A DNA stretch of 51,532 bases. Source: an uncultured Sphingopyxis sp. Lineage in GTDB: Bacteria > Pseudomonadota > Alphaproteobacteria > Sphingomonadales > Sphingomonadaceae. Made by a program: the position numbers and the translations under genes. The number at the start of each line of letters is the position of its first letter. Position 1 is the stretch's first letter. This document shows positions 8,443 through 16,663 of this stretch, one piece after another. The DNA is taken from contig CAKZIN010000045.1 in assembly GCA_936933955.1 (NCBI GenBank), positions 1-51,532 of the forward strand, given 5' to 3'. The notes beneath the pieces were generated by a model that was given only the letters and a program-made list of their open reading frames with translations, ran no database searches and was not told the DNA's origin.

Positions 8443-9222
8443 ATGCTGCTCGCGATCGACGCCGGCAACACCAATGTGGTCTTCGCCGTCCTCGATGGCA
8501 TGGCGGTGCGCGCGCGCTGGCGGATCGCGACCGACCCGCGGCGCACGGCGGACGAATATGCGGTGTGGCTGTTCCAGCTGATGGCCATCGAAGGCATCGC
8601 GCGGGAGAGCATCGAGGACGTGGCGATCGCCACCGTGGTCCCACGCGCGCTCCACAACCTGTCGGTGCTGGCGGAGAAATATTTCAAGCGCTCACCCCTG
8701 GTCGCAGGGCAGGGCTCGATGGAGTGGTGCGTCGAACTTGACGTGACTGAACCGCGCAGCGTCGGCGCCGACCGTGTAGTCAACGCCATCGCCGCGCACG
8801 CCCGCCATCCGGGCGACCTCATCATCCTCGATTTCGGCACCGCGACAACGATCGACGCAATCGACTATAACGGCGCGTACAAGGGGGGCATTATCGCGCC
8901 GGGGGTGAACCTGTCGCTCGACGCGCTGGTCGCTGCCGCCGCCAAGCTCCCCCGCATCGCGATCGAAAAGCCCGCGAGCAACAGCGTCATCGGGCGCGAT
9001 ACCGAAACGCAGATGCTGATCGGCGTCTTCTGGGGCTATGTCGCGATGATCGAGGGGCTGGTCGAGCGGATGAAAAAAGAAATCGGACGGCCGTCGACGG
9101 TCGTCGGCACGGGCGGTCTCGCCACGCTGTTTCAAGGAGCTACCGACATTTTCGACGTTGTCGAACCCGACCTCACCATCACCGGTCTTGCCTTGATGCA
9201 TGCGCGGGTGCGCGCGGCATGA
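8443..9222 (+). CDS. coaX: type III pantothenate kinase
   Basis: Phosphorylates pantothenate, the first step of coenzyme A synthesis; the type III enzyme belongs to the ASKHA fold and needs a monovalent cation. The 259-residue product opens with MLLAIDAGNTNVVFAVLDG (phosphate-1 motif D6, N9, T10) and contains DFGTATTIDAID and GGIIAPGVNLSLDAL. The ATG at 8443 is preferred to the in-frame ATG at 8386, which lies inside birA, because it starts at the first beta strand and follows a GGAGAAAG ribosome-binding site at about 8433. The stop overlaps the RNase J start as ATGA. Confidence 0.96.
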   Translation: MLLAIDAGNTNVVFAVLDGMAVRARWRIATDPRRTADEYAVWLFQLMAIEGIARESIEDVAIATVVPRALHNLSVLAEKYFKRSPLVAGQGSMEWCVELDVTEPRSVGADRVVNAIAAHARHPGDLIILDFGTATTIDAIDYNGAYKGGIIAPGVNLSLDALVAAAAKLPRIAIEKPASNSVIGRDTETQMLIGVFWGYVAMIEGLVERMKKEIGRPSTVVGTGGLATLFQGATDIFDVVEPDLTITGLALMHARVRAA

Positions 9223-10835
9223 CACCGCGCGACGACGAACTGCTGTTCCTCGCGCTCGGGGGGTCGGGCGAGATCGGGATGAACGTCAACCTCTACGGCC
9301 ACGCCGGCAAATGGCTGATGGTCGACCTGGGGGTGACGTTCGGCAATGCCGACTATCCGGGGATCGACATCATCCTCCCCGACCTCGACTTCATCGAGCA
9401 GCGCCGCGAACAGCTGGTCGGCATCGTCATCACCCACGGGCACGAAGACCATGTCGGCGCGGTCGCCTATCTCGCCGCGGACCTCGGCGTGCCGATCTAC
9501 GCCAACCGCTTCACCGCGATGCTGGTGCAGCGCAAGCTTGCCGAGGAGAAGATCGAGCGCCGCGTGAAGCTGGTGAGCTTCGACATGGGCGCGAAGATGA
9601 AGCTGGGGCCGTTCGGTGTGACGCCGGTGAAGCTCGCGCATTCCATCCCGGACATGGCGGCGCTGCTCATCGAAACACCCGCGGGGAGCGTGTTCCACAG
9701 CGGCGACTGGAAGCTCGACAACGATCCGCGACTGGGCACGCCCGAGGCGGAGGCCAATGTGCGCGCCGCGGTGGGGGAGGGCGTGCGCGCGCTCGTCTGT
9801 GATTCCACCAACGTCTTCAACGCCGAGCCCGCGGGCAGCGAGTCGAGCGTTGCGGAGGGCCTCACGCGCGTCGTGCGGGAAGCGCCGGGGCGCGTCTTGG
9901 TGACGAGCTTTGCCAGCAACGTCGCGCGGCTCGACACGCTGGGGGAGGTTGCGAAGGCCACCGACCGGCGCCTGTGCATCGCGGGCCGCAGCCTCGACCG
10001 CTACATCGCGGTGGCGAAGGCGGCGGGCTATCTGCGCGATTTTCCCGAAACCATCGACTGGGATGCGGCGATGCGTTTGCCGCGGGGAGAGGTGCTGATC
10101 CTCGCCACCGGCGGGCAGGGCGAACCGCGCGCGGCGCTGTCGCGGATCGCCGAGGGCCAGCATCCGATCAAGCTCGACAAGGGCGACCGGGTGGTGTTCT
10201 CCTCGCGCCACATTCCGGGCAATGAGCTTGCCATCGGCCGGGTGATGAACCTCCTCGCCCAGCGCGAGGTGGAGACGATCACCGAACGGCAGGCGCATAT
10301 CCACGTGTCGGGTCACCCCGGCCAGCCCGAGCTCGCGCAGATGTATCGCTGGACCAACCCGGAGCTGCTGATCCCGGTGCACGGCGAAATCCGCCATCTG
10401 CTCGCCCATGCGCGCTTCGCCAAAGGGCAGGGCGTGCCCGAAGCGGTGGTGCAGCAGAGCGGAGAGATCGTCCGCATCGCACCCGGCCCGGCGGAGATCG
10501 TCGGGCGCGCACGGGCGGGACGGCTCGTCCTCGACGGCGACATGATCGTCGAGGCGGACGGCGGCTCCGTCGTCGAACGTCGCAAGCTGGCGGTCAACGG
10601 CCACGTCGCGGTCGCGCTATCGGGGCGGTCGGCGCAGGTTTCGATGCGCGGGCTTCCGGTCGATGCCGACGAACGCGATGAGCTTGTCGAGGAAGCGGAG
10701 GGCGCCGCGCGCGCCGCAGCGACGGGCGAACGCGACCGCGAGCGCCGCCGTGAAGCCGTTCGCCTTGCGGTGCGGCGGGTTTTCACCGATTGGACGGGCA
10801 AGAAGCCGATCGTCGACGTGCTGCTGCTCGACTAG
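9219..10835 (+). CDS. rnj: ribonuclease J
   Basis: A metallo-beta-lactamase / beta-CASP ribonuclease with 5'-exonuclease and endonuclease activity, acting in RNA maturation and decay. The 538-residue protein starts MTPRDDELLFLALGGSGEIG and has the metal-binding HGHEDH at residues 73-78, the motif HSGDWKLD around 163-170, and the C-terminal histidine motif HVSGHPGQPELAQMY. The end (FTDWTGKKPIVDVLLLD) is typical. It is translationally coupled to coaX; the coaX-rnj pair is common in alphaproteobacteria. Confidence 0.96.
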   Translation: MTPRDDELLFLALGGSGEIGMNVNLYGHAGKWLMVDLGVTFGNADYPGIDIILPDLDFIEQRREQLVGIVITHGHEDHVGAVAYLAADLGVPIYANRFTAMLVQRKLAEEKIERRVKLVSFDMGAKMKLGPFGVTPVKLAHSIPDMAALLIETPAGSVFHSGDWKLDNDPRLGTPEAEANVRAAVGEGVRALVCDSTNVFNAEPAGSESSVAEGLTRVVREAPGRVLVTSFASNVARLDTLGEVAKATDRRLCIAGRSLDRYIAVAKAAGYLRDFPETIDWDAAMRLPRGEVLILATGGQGEPRAALSRIAEGQHPIKLDKGDRVVFSSRHIPGNELAIGRVMNLLAQREVETITERQAHIHVSGHPGQPELAQMYRWTNPELLIPVHGEIRHLLAHARFAKGQGVPEAVVQQSGEIVRIAPGPAEIVGRARAGRLVLDGDMIVEADGGSVVERRKLAVNGHVAVALSGRSAQVSMRGLPVDADERDELVEEAEGAARAAATGERDRERRREAVRLAVRRVFTDWTGKKPIVDVLLLD

Positions 10836-10844
10836 GGTGGCGCG

Positions 10845-11129
10845 ATGAACTGGACGTCGGCGCTCGCGATCTACTTCCTGATCTGGTTCGGGGTGCTGTT
10901 CCTGGTGCTCCCGTTTCACGCCGCGCGCGCGAGCCGACTGGCGGACGCGCCCGAGCGGGTCGCGGGGGAGGATCCCGGCGCGCCCAAGCTGTTCCGCCCG
11001 CTCCGCGCGGCGCTGGAGACGACGGTGATCGCTGCGCTCCTGTTTGCGCTCTATTACTTCGTCTATTCGCGCCAGCTGTTCAGCGGGCACATCGACCTCA
11101 GCTGGCTGGGAGCGCCGCCGTTACGGTGA
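10845..11129 (+). CDS. DUF1467 family two-helix membrane protein
   Basis: A 94-residue protein with two hydrophobic segments, SALAIYFLIWFGVLFLVLPF (about residues 5-24) and a second near residues 58-78, joined by a polar stretch ending in PKLFRPLRAALE. The MNWTSALAIYFLIW start matches the DUF1467 family as I know it. The function is unknown; its regular place after the RNase J gene suggests co-transcription with the nuo-birA-coaX-rnj run. Its last 32 bases overlap the end of btuD on the other strand, and no terminator hairpin is visible between them. Confidence 0.85.
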   Translation: MNWTSALAIYFLIWFGVLFLVLPFHAARASRLADAPERVAGEDPGAPKLFRPLRAALETTVIAALLFALYYFVYSRQLFSGHIDLSWLGAPPLR

Positions 11130-11853
11130 CGGTGGGCGGCGCCCGGTCGAGATCTACGGTCGCGCGAACGCCGTAGAGGTCGCCGATCAGCGCGGGGGTC
11201 AGCACCTCGCGCGTTGGACCCGCACTGAGGATCGCGCCGTCCTTGAGCGCGACGATATGGGTGGCGTAGCGTGCGACCAGCGAGAGGTCGTGCAGCACCG
11301 CGACGACGGTGTTGCCACCCCGTGCATGCCGCGCGAGCCAATCCATCGCCACCAGCTGCCACGCCGGGTCGAGCGCCTCGACTGGCTCGTCCGCGAGGAG
11401 GACGGGCGCCGCTCGCCACATGGCCCGGGCGAGGTGCAGCCGCTGGCGTTCGCCCCCCGACAGGCGGTCGCCGCGCGCGTGGCGTAGCGGGCCAAGACCC
11501 ATCGTCTCAATCGCGGCGTCGATCGAAGCGCGGTCCTCAGCCCGCTCGAGCGACAGCGACACCAGCGTCTCGACGTCCATGGCCCAGGGGGAGGGCGGGG
11601 TCTGGGGCAGCCAGTGCAGTTTCGCCGCGCGCGCGACGGGCGGGAGAGCCTCCAGATGTATCCCACTAAGCGTCACGACTCCCCGCGTGGGGCTGAGGTA
11701 GCCGCTCGCCACGCGCAACAGCGTCGACTTTCCCGAGCCGTTGGGGCCGATGATCGCGGTCAAAGCGCCTGACGGAGGCGCGAAGTCGATTTCGCGAAGC
11801 AAAGTGCGAGCGCCGACCTCCACTCCCACGCCGTTGAGCGCCAGTTCAGCCAT
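11098..11853 (-). CDS. btuD: ABC transporter ATPase for cobalamin uptake
   Basis: A 251-residue ATPase of the FecCD/BtuCD-type importer. Walker A GPNGSGKS at 36-43, signature LSGGERQR at 131-138, Walker B VLLADEP ending at 157, and the H-loop histidine at 188 (VVAVLHDLSL). Family membership could equally fit haem or siderophore import, but the operon begins with a cobalamin riboswitch and includes a BtuB-like receptor, so B12 uptake is the better reading. It is the last gene of the operon, overlaps btuC by eight bases, and runs 32 bases into the opposing DUF1467 gene. Confidence 0.9.
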   Translation of the reverse strand: MAELALNGVGVEVGARTLLREIDFAPPSGALTAIIGPNGSGKSTLLRVASGYLSPTRGVVTLSGIHLEALPPVARAAKLHWLPQTPPSPWAMDVETLVSLSLERAEDRASIDAAIETMGLGPLRHARGDRLSGGERQRLHLARAMWRAAPVLLADEPVEALDPAWQLVAMDWLARHARGGNTVVAVLHDLSLVARYATHIVALKDGAILSAGPTREVLTPALIGDLYGVRATVDLDRAPPTVTVTAALPAS

Positions 11854-12817
11854 CGCGCCCCGCCCCCCGCCACAGCAACCAGGCGAACAGCGGCGCGCCG
11901 ATCAGCGCCGCCAGGGTCCCGAGATGCAGCTCGTTGATCCCCCACGGAAAGAGCCGGATGAGGAGATCGGCGAGCAGCAACAGCGCTGCCCCCGCAGCGG
12001 CAGCGGCCGCCATCGCGCTGCCGGGGGACTTCGCCGAATGGTGGGCGCGCACCAGATGCGCCGCGATCAGCCCGACGAAGCCCACCGCGCCCGCGATCGC
12101 CACCGCTCCACCGACCGAAAGCCCGGAGCCGAGAATCACACGCGCCCGCAGGCGTCGGAGATCGACGCCCGACGCAAACGCGCTCTCCTCGCCCAACGCC
12201 ATCATGTCGAGCTGCGCGCGCAACGGCAGCAGGAGTGCCAGTCCTGCGGCGACCGCTACCCCCGGCAACACGACGTCGGCCCAGTCGCGATTGGCGAGGC
12301 TGCCCGCTGTCCAGTTGACGAGGTCCGACAGTGAAAACGGGTTCGACGCGAGGTTTATGAGCAGCGCGATCCACGCCCCGCTCAACGATGAGAGCGCCAC
12401 GCCCACCAGCACCAGCTCGGCGATCGAGCGCCCGCGCGCCGCAGTGGCGACCAGTGCGGCGGTAGCGACCAGCGCACCCCCCATTGCAGCGAGCGCGACC
12501 AGCGAGGGCGGAACGGGGCCGGTCACTCCATAAACCAGAGTGGTCGCCGCTGCGGTTGCGAGAGGACTGATGCCGAGGATGCCTGGCTCGACCAGCGGGT
12601 TACGCAGCAGCGCTTGCAGGGCCGCGCCCGCGCCCCCCAGCGCCGCGCCGACGAGGACCGCGCCGACGATGCGCGGCGCGCGAAGCTGCCAGAGGATGAG
12701 GGCGTCGCTGCTCACCGGCGTCAGAGCGCGGGCGAGGTCCACGCGCGTTTCGCCCAGCCACAATGAGAGCAGCGCAATCGCGAGTGCGAGCAGCGAAAGG
12801 CGCAGTGTGAGGCTCAC
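11846..12817 (-). CDS. btuC: FecCD/BtuC-type ABC permease, cobalamin uptake
   Basis: A 323-residue inner-membrane permease with about ten helices. Typical FecCD stretches include LRAPRIVGAVLVGAALGGAGAALQALLRNPLVEPGILGIS in the first third and VGFVGLIAAHLVRA towards the end. The frame runs far upstream, but the GTG at 12815-12817 (MSLTLRLSLLALAIALLSLW) starts at the first helix and overlaps the btuF stop as GTGA, so it is chosen. It should form the membrane pore that BtuD energises and BtuF feeds. Confidence 0.92.
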   Translation of the reverse strand: MSLTLRLSLLALAIALLSLWLGETRVDLARALTPVSSDALILWQLRAPRIVGAVLVGAALGGAGAALQALLRNPLVEPGILGISPLATAAATTLVYGVTGPVPPSLVALAAMGGALVATAALVATAARGRSIAELVLVGVALSSLSGAWIALLINLASNPFSLSDLVNWTAGSLANRDWADVVLPGVAVAAGLALLLPLRAQLDMMALGEESAFASGVDLRRLRARVILGSGLSVGGAVAIAGAVGFVGLIAAHLVRAHHSAKSPGSAMAAAAAAGAALLLLADLLIRLFPWGINELHLGTLAALIGAPLFAWLLWRGAGRDG

Positions 12818-13605
12818 CCGTTTCCCTTCAGGCGCTGAAGCGCGTCCGTGACGTGGGCGGTGCCACAGGCGACCGAGCGACCGTCGAGCTCGATGCTCGG
12901 AACCCCGTCGAGCATGGTCGCGACCGTTGGCCGCACCGCTGCCGACCAGCGATCCTGACGATGACGCGGACTGTCCCAAAAGGCGCGTACCACGACGTCC
13001 GGACGATGTCTGGCGAGCCGCTCGACGGGTAGGGCGTGCCACCCGGGGCGCTGCTCGACGCTGCGAAGCTGCGCCTCACGGAACAGCTCGCCAATCAGAC
13101 CGTCGGGTCCGCTCGTGACCGAACCTGGCGTCAGGTAGAGCGCGTCTCGGTACGAGCCCGGCGCGGGCGCGTGACGTGCGGACCGCAACGCCCGCACCTG
13201 CCGCTCGGCCGCCTCCGACGCGCCCAGCTCACGGCCGAGCCGGATCGTCTCGCCGGCCACCTCGTCGAGAGAGGAGGAGCTTTCCAACGACAAGGTGCGC
13301 ACGCCCGCTGCCGCGAGGGCGGTGCCAAGCCGCGGCCCGCCGCCATAGCTGCGCACCACAACGTCGGGGCGGAGCGCGACGACTTCCTCCAGCCGGGCCC
13401 GAATGCGCGGCAGGGCGCGGTAGGCGGGGGCGAGTTCCTCCGCCCCGATCTCGGGCGAGAGCGAAGCGATGCGTTCGGGCGGGAGCAGCGACGTGACGAC
13501 GAGATCGGCGCAATAATCCGCGCTGACCACGCCGCCGCGTGCCGGGCGTTGCCCGGCGCACGCGGCGAGCGCGAGGCAGGCCACGATCACCGCCGCTCGC
13601 TTCAC
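12814..13605 (-). CDS. btuF: cobalamin-binding protein of the ABC importer, predicted lipoprotein
   Basis: A 263-residue helical-backbone binding protein (TroA/BtuF type). The GTG start at 13603-13605 gives MKRAAVIVACLALAACAGQ, a signal peptide with the lipobox LAAC, so the mature protein is probably membrane-anchored rather than free in the periplasm. Conserved features are PERIASLSPEIGAEELAPAY and LEEVVALRPDVVV. The start lies four bases after the btuB stop, and the end overlaps btuC. The cobalamin assignment rests on operon context; the fold alone would also fit other metal chelates. Confidence 0.85.
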   Translation of the reverse strand: MKRAAVIVACLALAACAGQRPARGGVVSADYCADLVVTSLLPPERIASLSPEIGAEELAPAYRALPRIRARLEEVVALRPDVVVRSYGGGPRLGTALAAAGVRTLSLESSSSLDEVAGETIRLGRELGASEAAERQVRALRSARHAPAPGSYRDALYLTPGSVTSGPDGLIGELFREAQLRSVEQRPGWHALPVERLARHRPDVVVRAFWDSPRHRQDRWSAAVRPTVATMLDGVPSIELDGRSVACGTAHVTDALQRLKGNG

Positions 13606-13609
13606 CCGA

Positions 13610-15469
13610 CTACCATCGCGTGCGAAGCGCGACAGCGGCGGTGCGCGGCGCGCTGTTGTAGCCCGCGACCGTCTGGTAGCGCGCATCGAACAGGTTCTCG
13701 ACCCGCCCCTCCAGCGCGATAGCCCCGCTCAGCGGCACCGCCAAACGGAGTGCGCCGAGCACGTGCGACCCTAGCGTTACCTGGTTGGCTCGGTCATCGA
13801 AGCTCCGCGAAACGTAGCGAAGCTCCGCGCCCGCGCTGAAGCCCGCGCCGCGATAATCGAGAGCCGCCATGGCGGTTGTCGACGGCCGCCGAGGCAGATC
13901 CTTGCCGCCGAACTGCCCCGCCGATGCGTCGCGAGAGCGGAGGTGCGTCGCGTTCATCTCCAGCGTCCAACGGCGCGTCAGAGGCAGGCGAGCGCCCAGC
14001 TCGATCCCGCGCGCCGACGCTCGAGCGACATTGTCGTATGTGCCGTACAGCCGCGTCCCAGTCGAACAGATCGCGGGCGAGCCGGAACCGCCGCACGCGA
14101 CGAAGTCGATCAGGTCGCGCGTCCGCCTGTCGAACAGCGCCACCGACCACTGGAACGTCGCCTCGCGCGCGGAGCGGGCGGACAGCTCCCACTCGTGCGA
14201 GCGTTCCGGGCGCAAATCGGGATTGCCGTAGGCCAACGGGTCTGCGGACAGCTGAAACAAGGTCGGCGCCTTGAACCCTTCGCCATAGCGCGCGCCGAGC
14301 AGGATCGGGCCGACCGCCTGCTCGACCGCCGCGGCGACCACGCGATTTGCCCCGTAGCGATCGTGCCACTCCTGCCGCAGCCCGACGTGGACGCGCGTGT
14401 CAAGCAGCGGCTGAGCGATCAGCTGCCCCGAGATCGCGTCGGAAGTGACCACCCCCTCGTCGCGCCCGAAGGCGCTGGCGGTGACCGCGCGGTGCCGGTC
14501 GTGGTCGAGGCCGAGGACGATATTGAGCCCGCGCGTCGGCCGGCCATCGCCCCGCCAGGCGAGCCGCGTCGATAGGCCGCTGCTGCGGAAACTCGCTCGC
14601 GATTGTGCATCGTCAAAGGTTGCTCGCCGGGTCCGGGCGCTCGAGAAACTCAGCTCCTGCCGGATCGCGCCCCGATGCACGACACGCACCGACGCCTGCG
14701 TCTCGCGCAACTCCTGCCGCTCATCCGTATCGCCGAAGCTGAAGTCGGGAAGGTAGCCGTCAAGATCGCTGCGGAGCGCCGAAACCGCGACATTGGCATG
14801 GAGGCTGAGCGCGGGTGACAGCCTCAGCGCCGCTGCGCCGTTCGCCTGGTCGAGCGTCATGCCATCCGCCTCGACCCCGGCGGCCGCACTCGAAAAGCCG
14901 GCGGTCCGGGTATGCCCCGCGCCCATCGCGAGGGTGACCGGACCAACCTCTCCGCCCAGCCGCAACTCCCCGCGTCCCGCGTCGAGGTTGCCGACCTCGA
15001 CGCGCGCCGCGCCGCCATCGATCAAGCCTCGCTGCACCGCGACGACGCCCCCGATCGCGTCGCTTCCCCAGGCCACGCTCGCCGGGCCGCGCAGCACCTC
15101 GATCGAGTCCACGCCCGCGCTTCCGAGGCTGGCGAAGTCGAATCCACCGCCGGGCGCGGCAGCATCGTTGGCCCGAACCCCGTCGATGACGACCAACGTC
15201 TGCGCCGCGTCGGCGCCTCTGATGCGCACTGCGGAGAAGCCGCCGGGCGCGCCGTTGCGGGAGACCGCGATGCCCGGAAGGCGGGCCAGCGCCTCATCCA
15301 CACGCGGGTCTTGCAGGAACTCCAGGGTTTCCGTGTCGATCCGGTCGAAGCCGCCGGGATCGGGCGCGGCATCGTCGCGAACACCGGTCACGACGATCGA
15401 GTCGCCATCATCGATCGGCAGGATCGGTGACGGTTCGGGGACCAGCCCCAGCAATATGGCAGTAATCAC
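13610..15469 (-). CDS. btuB: TonB-dependent outer-membrane receptor, BtuB-like
   Basis: Outer-membrane transporter with an N-terminal plug (about residues 35-145: IVVTGV TonB box, LARLPGIAVSRNGAPGGFSAVRIRG with LVVIDGVRAND, EVLRGPASVAWGSDAIGGVV) and a 22-strand barrel that ends in an aromatic-last pattern (VALRTRW). About 619 residues, the usual BtuB size. Two GTG starts are possible: 15476-15478 and 15467-15469. The second is chosen because GCGAGG at 15479-15484 stands about eight bases upstream of it, whereas it abuts the first. Both lie in or just after a hairpin that should control access. The cobalamin riboswitch upstream supports the substrate. Confidence 0.92.
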   Translation of the reverse strand: MITAILLGLVPEPSPILPIDDGDSIVVTGVRDDAAPDPGGFDRIDTETLEFLQDPRVDEALARLPGIAVSRNGAPGGFSAVRIRGADAAQTLVVIDGVRANDAAAPGGGFDFASLGSAGVDSIEVLRGPASVAWGSDAIGGVVAVQRGLIDGGAARVEVGNLDAGRGELRLGGEVGPVTLAMGAGHTRTAGFSSAAAGVEADGMTLDQANGAAALRLSPALSLHANVAVSALRSDLDGYLPDFSFGDTDERQELRETQASVRVVHRGAIRQELSFSSARTRRATFDDAQSRASFRSSGLSTRLAWRGDGRPTRGLNIVLGLDHDRHRAVTASAFGRDEGVVTSDAISGQLIAQPLLDTRVHVGLRQEWHDRYGANRVVAAAVEQAVGPILLGARYGEGFKAPTLFQLSADPLAYGNPDLRPERSHEWELSARSAREATFQWSVALFDRRTRDLIDFVACGGSGSPAICSTGTRLYGTYDNVARASARGIELGARLPLTRRWTLEMNATHLRSRDASAGQFGGKDLPRRPSTTAMAALDYRGAGFSAGAELRYVSRSFDDRANQVTLGSHVLGALRLAVPLSGAIALEGRVENLFDARYQTVAGYNSAPRTAAVALRTRW

Positions 15470-15475
15470 AGTCAG

Positions 15476-15512
15476 CACCTCGCGAAACGTGGCGCCGTTT
15501 CACGAGGAGGTG
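15476..15512 (-). promoter_or_regulatory. start-sequestering hairpin of the btu operon (expression platform)
   Basis: On the minus strand, CACCT then CGTGAAACG (15512-15496, with a three-base bulge) can pair with CGTTTCGCG then AGGTG (15489-15476) around a six-base loop, giving about 14 base pairs including one G-U. The 3' arm contains the GAGG ribosome-binding site and the first GTG. No U-run follows, so this looks like translational rather than transcriptional control by the riboswitch. Folding was judged by eye. Confidence 0.6.
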
Positions 15513-15577
15513 CGGGAATCGCACCGCCGATCGTTCGCTCCGATACACCCCGCCCGGACCGATCAACGGCGACGCTA

Positions 15578-15735
15578 GGCAGGTTTCCTGGCTCGCCGGG
15601 TTAGCGACTGGGTCCGGCCTTCCCGACCCGTTCAGGTCAGTGGCGCGATGTGGACCCAGCCTCGCCGGTCACAGTTGCGGGGGCAGCGCCGGCCTTGCAC
15701 CGGCTTCCCTCTTAGCTCCGTCGCCGGAGCACCTT
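15578..15735 (-). promoter_or_regulatory. cobalamin (B12) riboswitch
   Basis: Read on the minus strand, the region carries the conserved blocks of the cobalamin aptamer in order: GGTGC near 15733, AGGGAAGCCGGTGCAAG, GCTGCCCCCGCAACTGTGAC, a GCCACTG block, GGGAAGGC, and the terminal B12 box AGCCAGGAAACCTGCC at 15593-15578. This is the class-I aptamer that binds adenosylcobalamin and related forms and turns off uptake or synthesis genes. It lies about 100 bases upstream of btuB and only about 50 bases after the folE stop; no strong promoter is evident in that gap, so folE read-through is possible. Confidence 0.95.
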
Positions 15736-15784
15736 GCGTCGACGCGACGACTAGCCGCGTGGGTGACCGCGCGCAACCGCGCCG

Positions 15785-16390
15785 TCAGCCATGGCCGATC
15801 AGCTGCAGCACCTCATCGCGGCTGCGCGGGTCTTCGAGGAACGTGCCGAGCAGTCGGCTGGTGACCATCTGCACCCCGGGCGTCCGCACCCCGCGCGCAG
15901 TCATGCAGGCGTGACTGGCGGAAACCACCACCGCGACCCCGCTGGGCCGCAGATTGTCCCAGATGCACTGCGCGACCTCTGCGGTCAGCCGCTCCTGCAC
16001 CTGCAGGCGTCGCGCAAAGCCGTGCAGCACCCGCGCGAGCTTGGAGATGCCGACGACGCGATCGGTGGGGAGATAGGCGATCGACGCGGTCCCGATGATC
16101 GGCGCCATGTGATGTTCGCAGTGCGACTGGAACGGGATGTCGCGCAACAACACCAGTTCGTTGTAGCCGCCAACCTCCTCGAAAGTGCGCTGAAGGTGGA
16201 CCGCGGGATCCTCTTCATAACCTTGGCAATATTCCCGCCACGCCTTGGCGACGCGCTTGGGCGTGTCGCGCAACCCTTCGCGCGAGGGGTCGTCGCCCGT
16301 CCAGCGGATCAGCGTCTCCACCGCGTGCAGCACGTCGGCCGGGATCACCCGCTCGGATGCGTGCGCGTCGTGGTCATGTTGAGCTGGCAT
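15785..16390 (-). CDS. folE: GTP cyclohydrolase I
   Basis: Converts GTP to 7,8-dihydroneopterin triphosphate, the first step of tetrahydrofolate synthesis. The 201-residue protein has the zinc ligands C91, H94 (in QSHCEHHMAPIIG) and C162 (HACMTARGV), matching the E. coli Cys-His-Cys set, so this is the zinc-dependent FolE1 type. The core begins at about residue 19; the N-terminus MPAQHDHDAH is histidine-rich. It is followed on the same strand by the cobalamin riboswitch of the btu operon. Confidence 0.97.
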   Translation of the reverse strand: MPAQHDHDAHASERVIPADVLHAVETLIRWTGDDPSREGLRDTPKRVAKAWREYCQGYEEDPAVHLQRTFEEVGGYNELVLLRDIPFQSHCEHHMAPIIGTASIAYLPTDRVVGISKLARVLHGFARRLQVQERLTAEVAQCIWDNLRPSGVAVVVSASHACMTARGVRTPGVQMVTSRLLGTFLEDPRSRDEVLQLIGHG

Positions 16391-16450
16391 CGACGCATTC
16401 CCTCGTTCGGAACTGAACCAGGCCTCCCGCTGATCGCGGGGGCAAAATTG

Positions 16451-16541
16451 TGGCGGAGCGGGAGGGATTCGAACCCTCGATACGGTTTTGCCGTATACTC
16501 ACTTTCCAGGCGAGCGCCTTCGACCACTCGGCCACCGCTCC
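16451..16541 (-). tRNA. tRNA-Ser (anticodon GGA)
   Basis: Reverse-strand cloverleaf with acceptor arms GGAGCGG and CCGCTCC, discriminator G, encoded CCA, D-arm GTGGCCGAGTGG, anticodon loop CTGGAAA (anticodon GGA), a long class-II variable arm (TATACGG...CCGTAT) and the T-loop GGTTCGAATCC. It is 91 bases including CCA and reads UCC/UCU codons. Confidence 0.97.
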
Positions 16542-16663
16542 GCATGCCTGTTCGCCGCCGCGCCTAGCGGGGGGAGCGCGCGGGGGCAAGGCGGGAGGCT
16601 TGGCGTCGGCGCCGCGATGCTGCACACCAGCTCCGACAATATTGCAGCGGATGGGGAGCGGAG

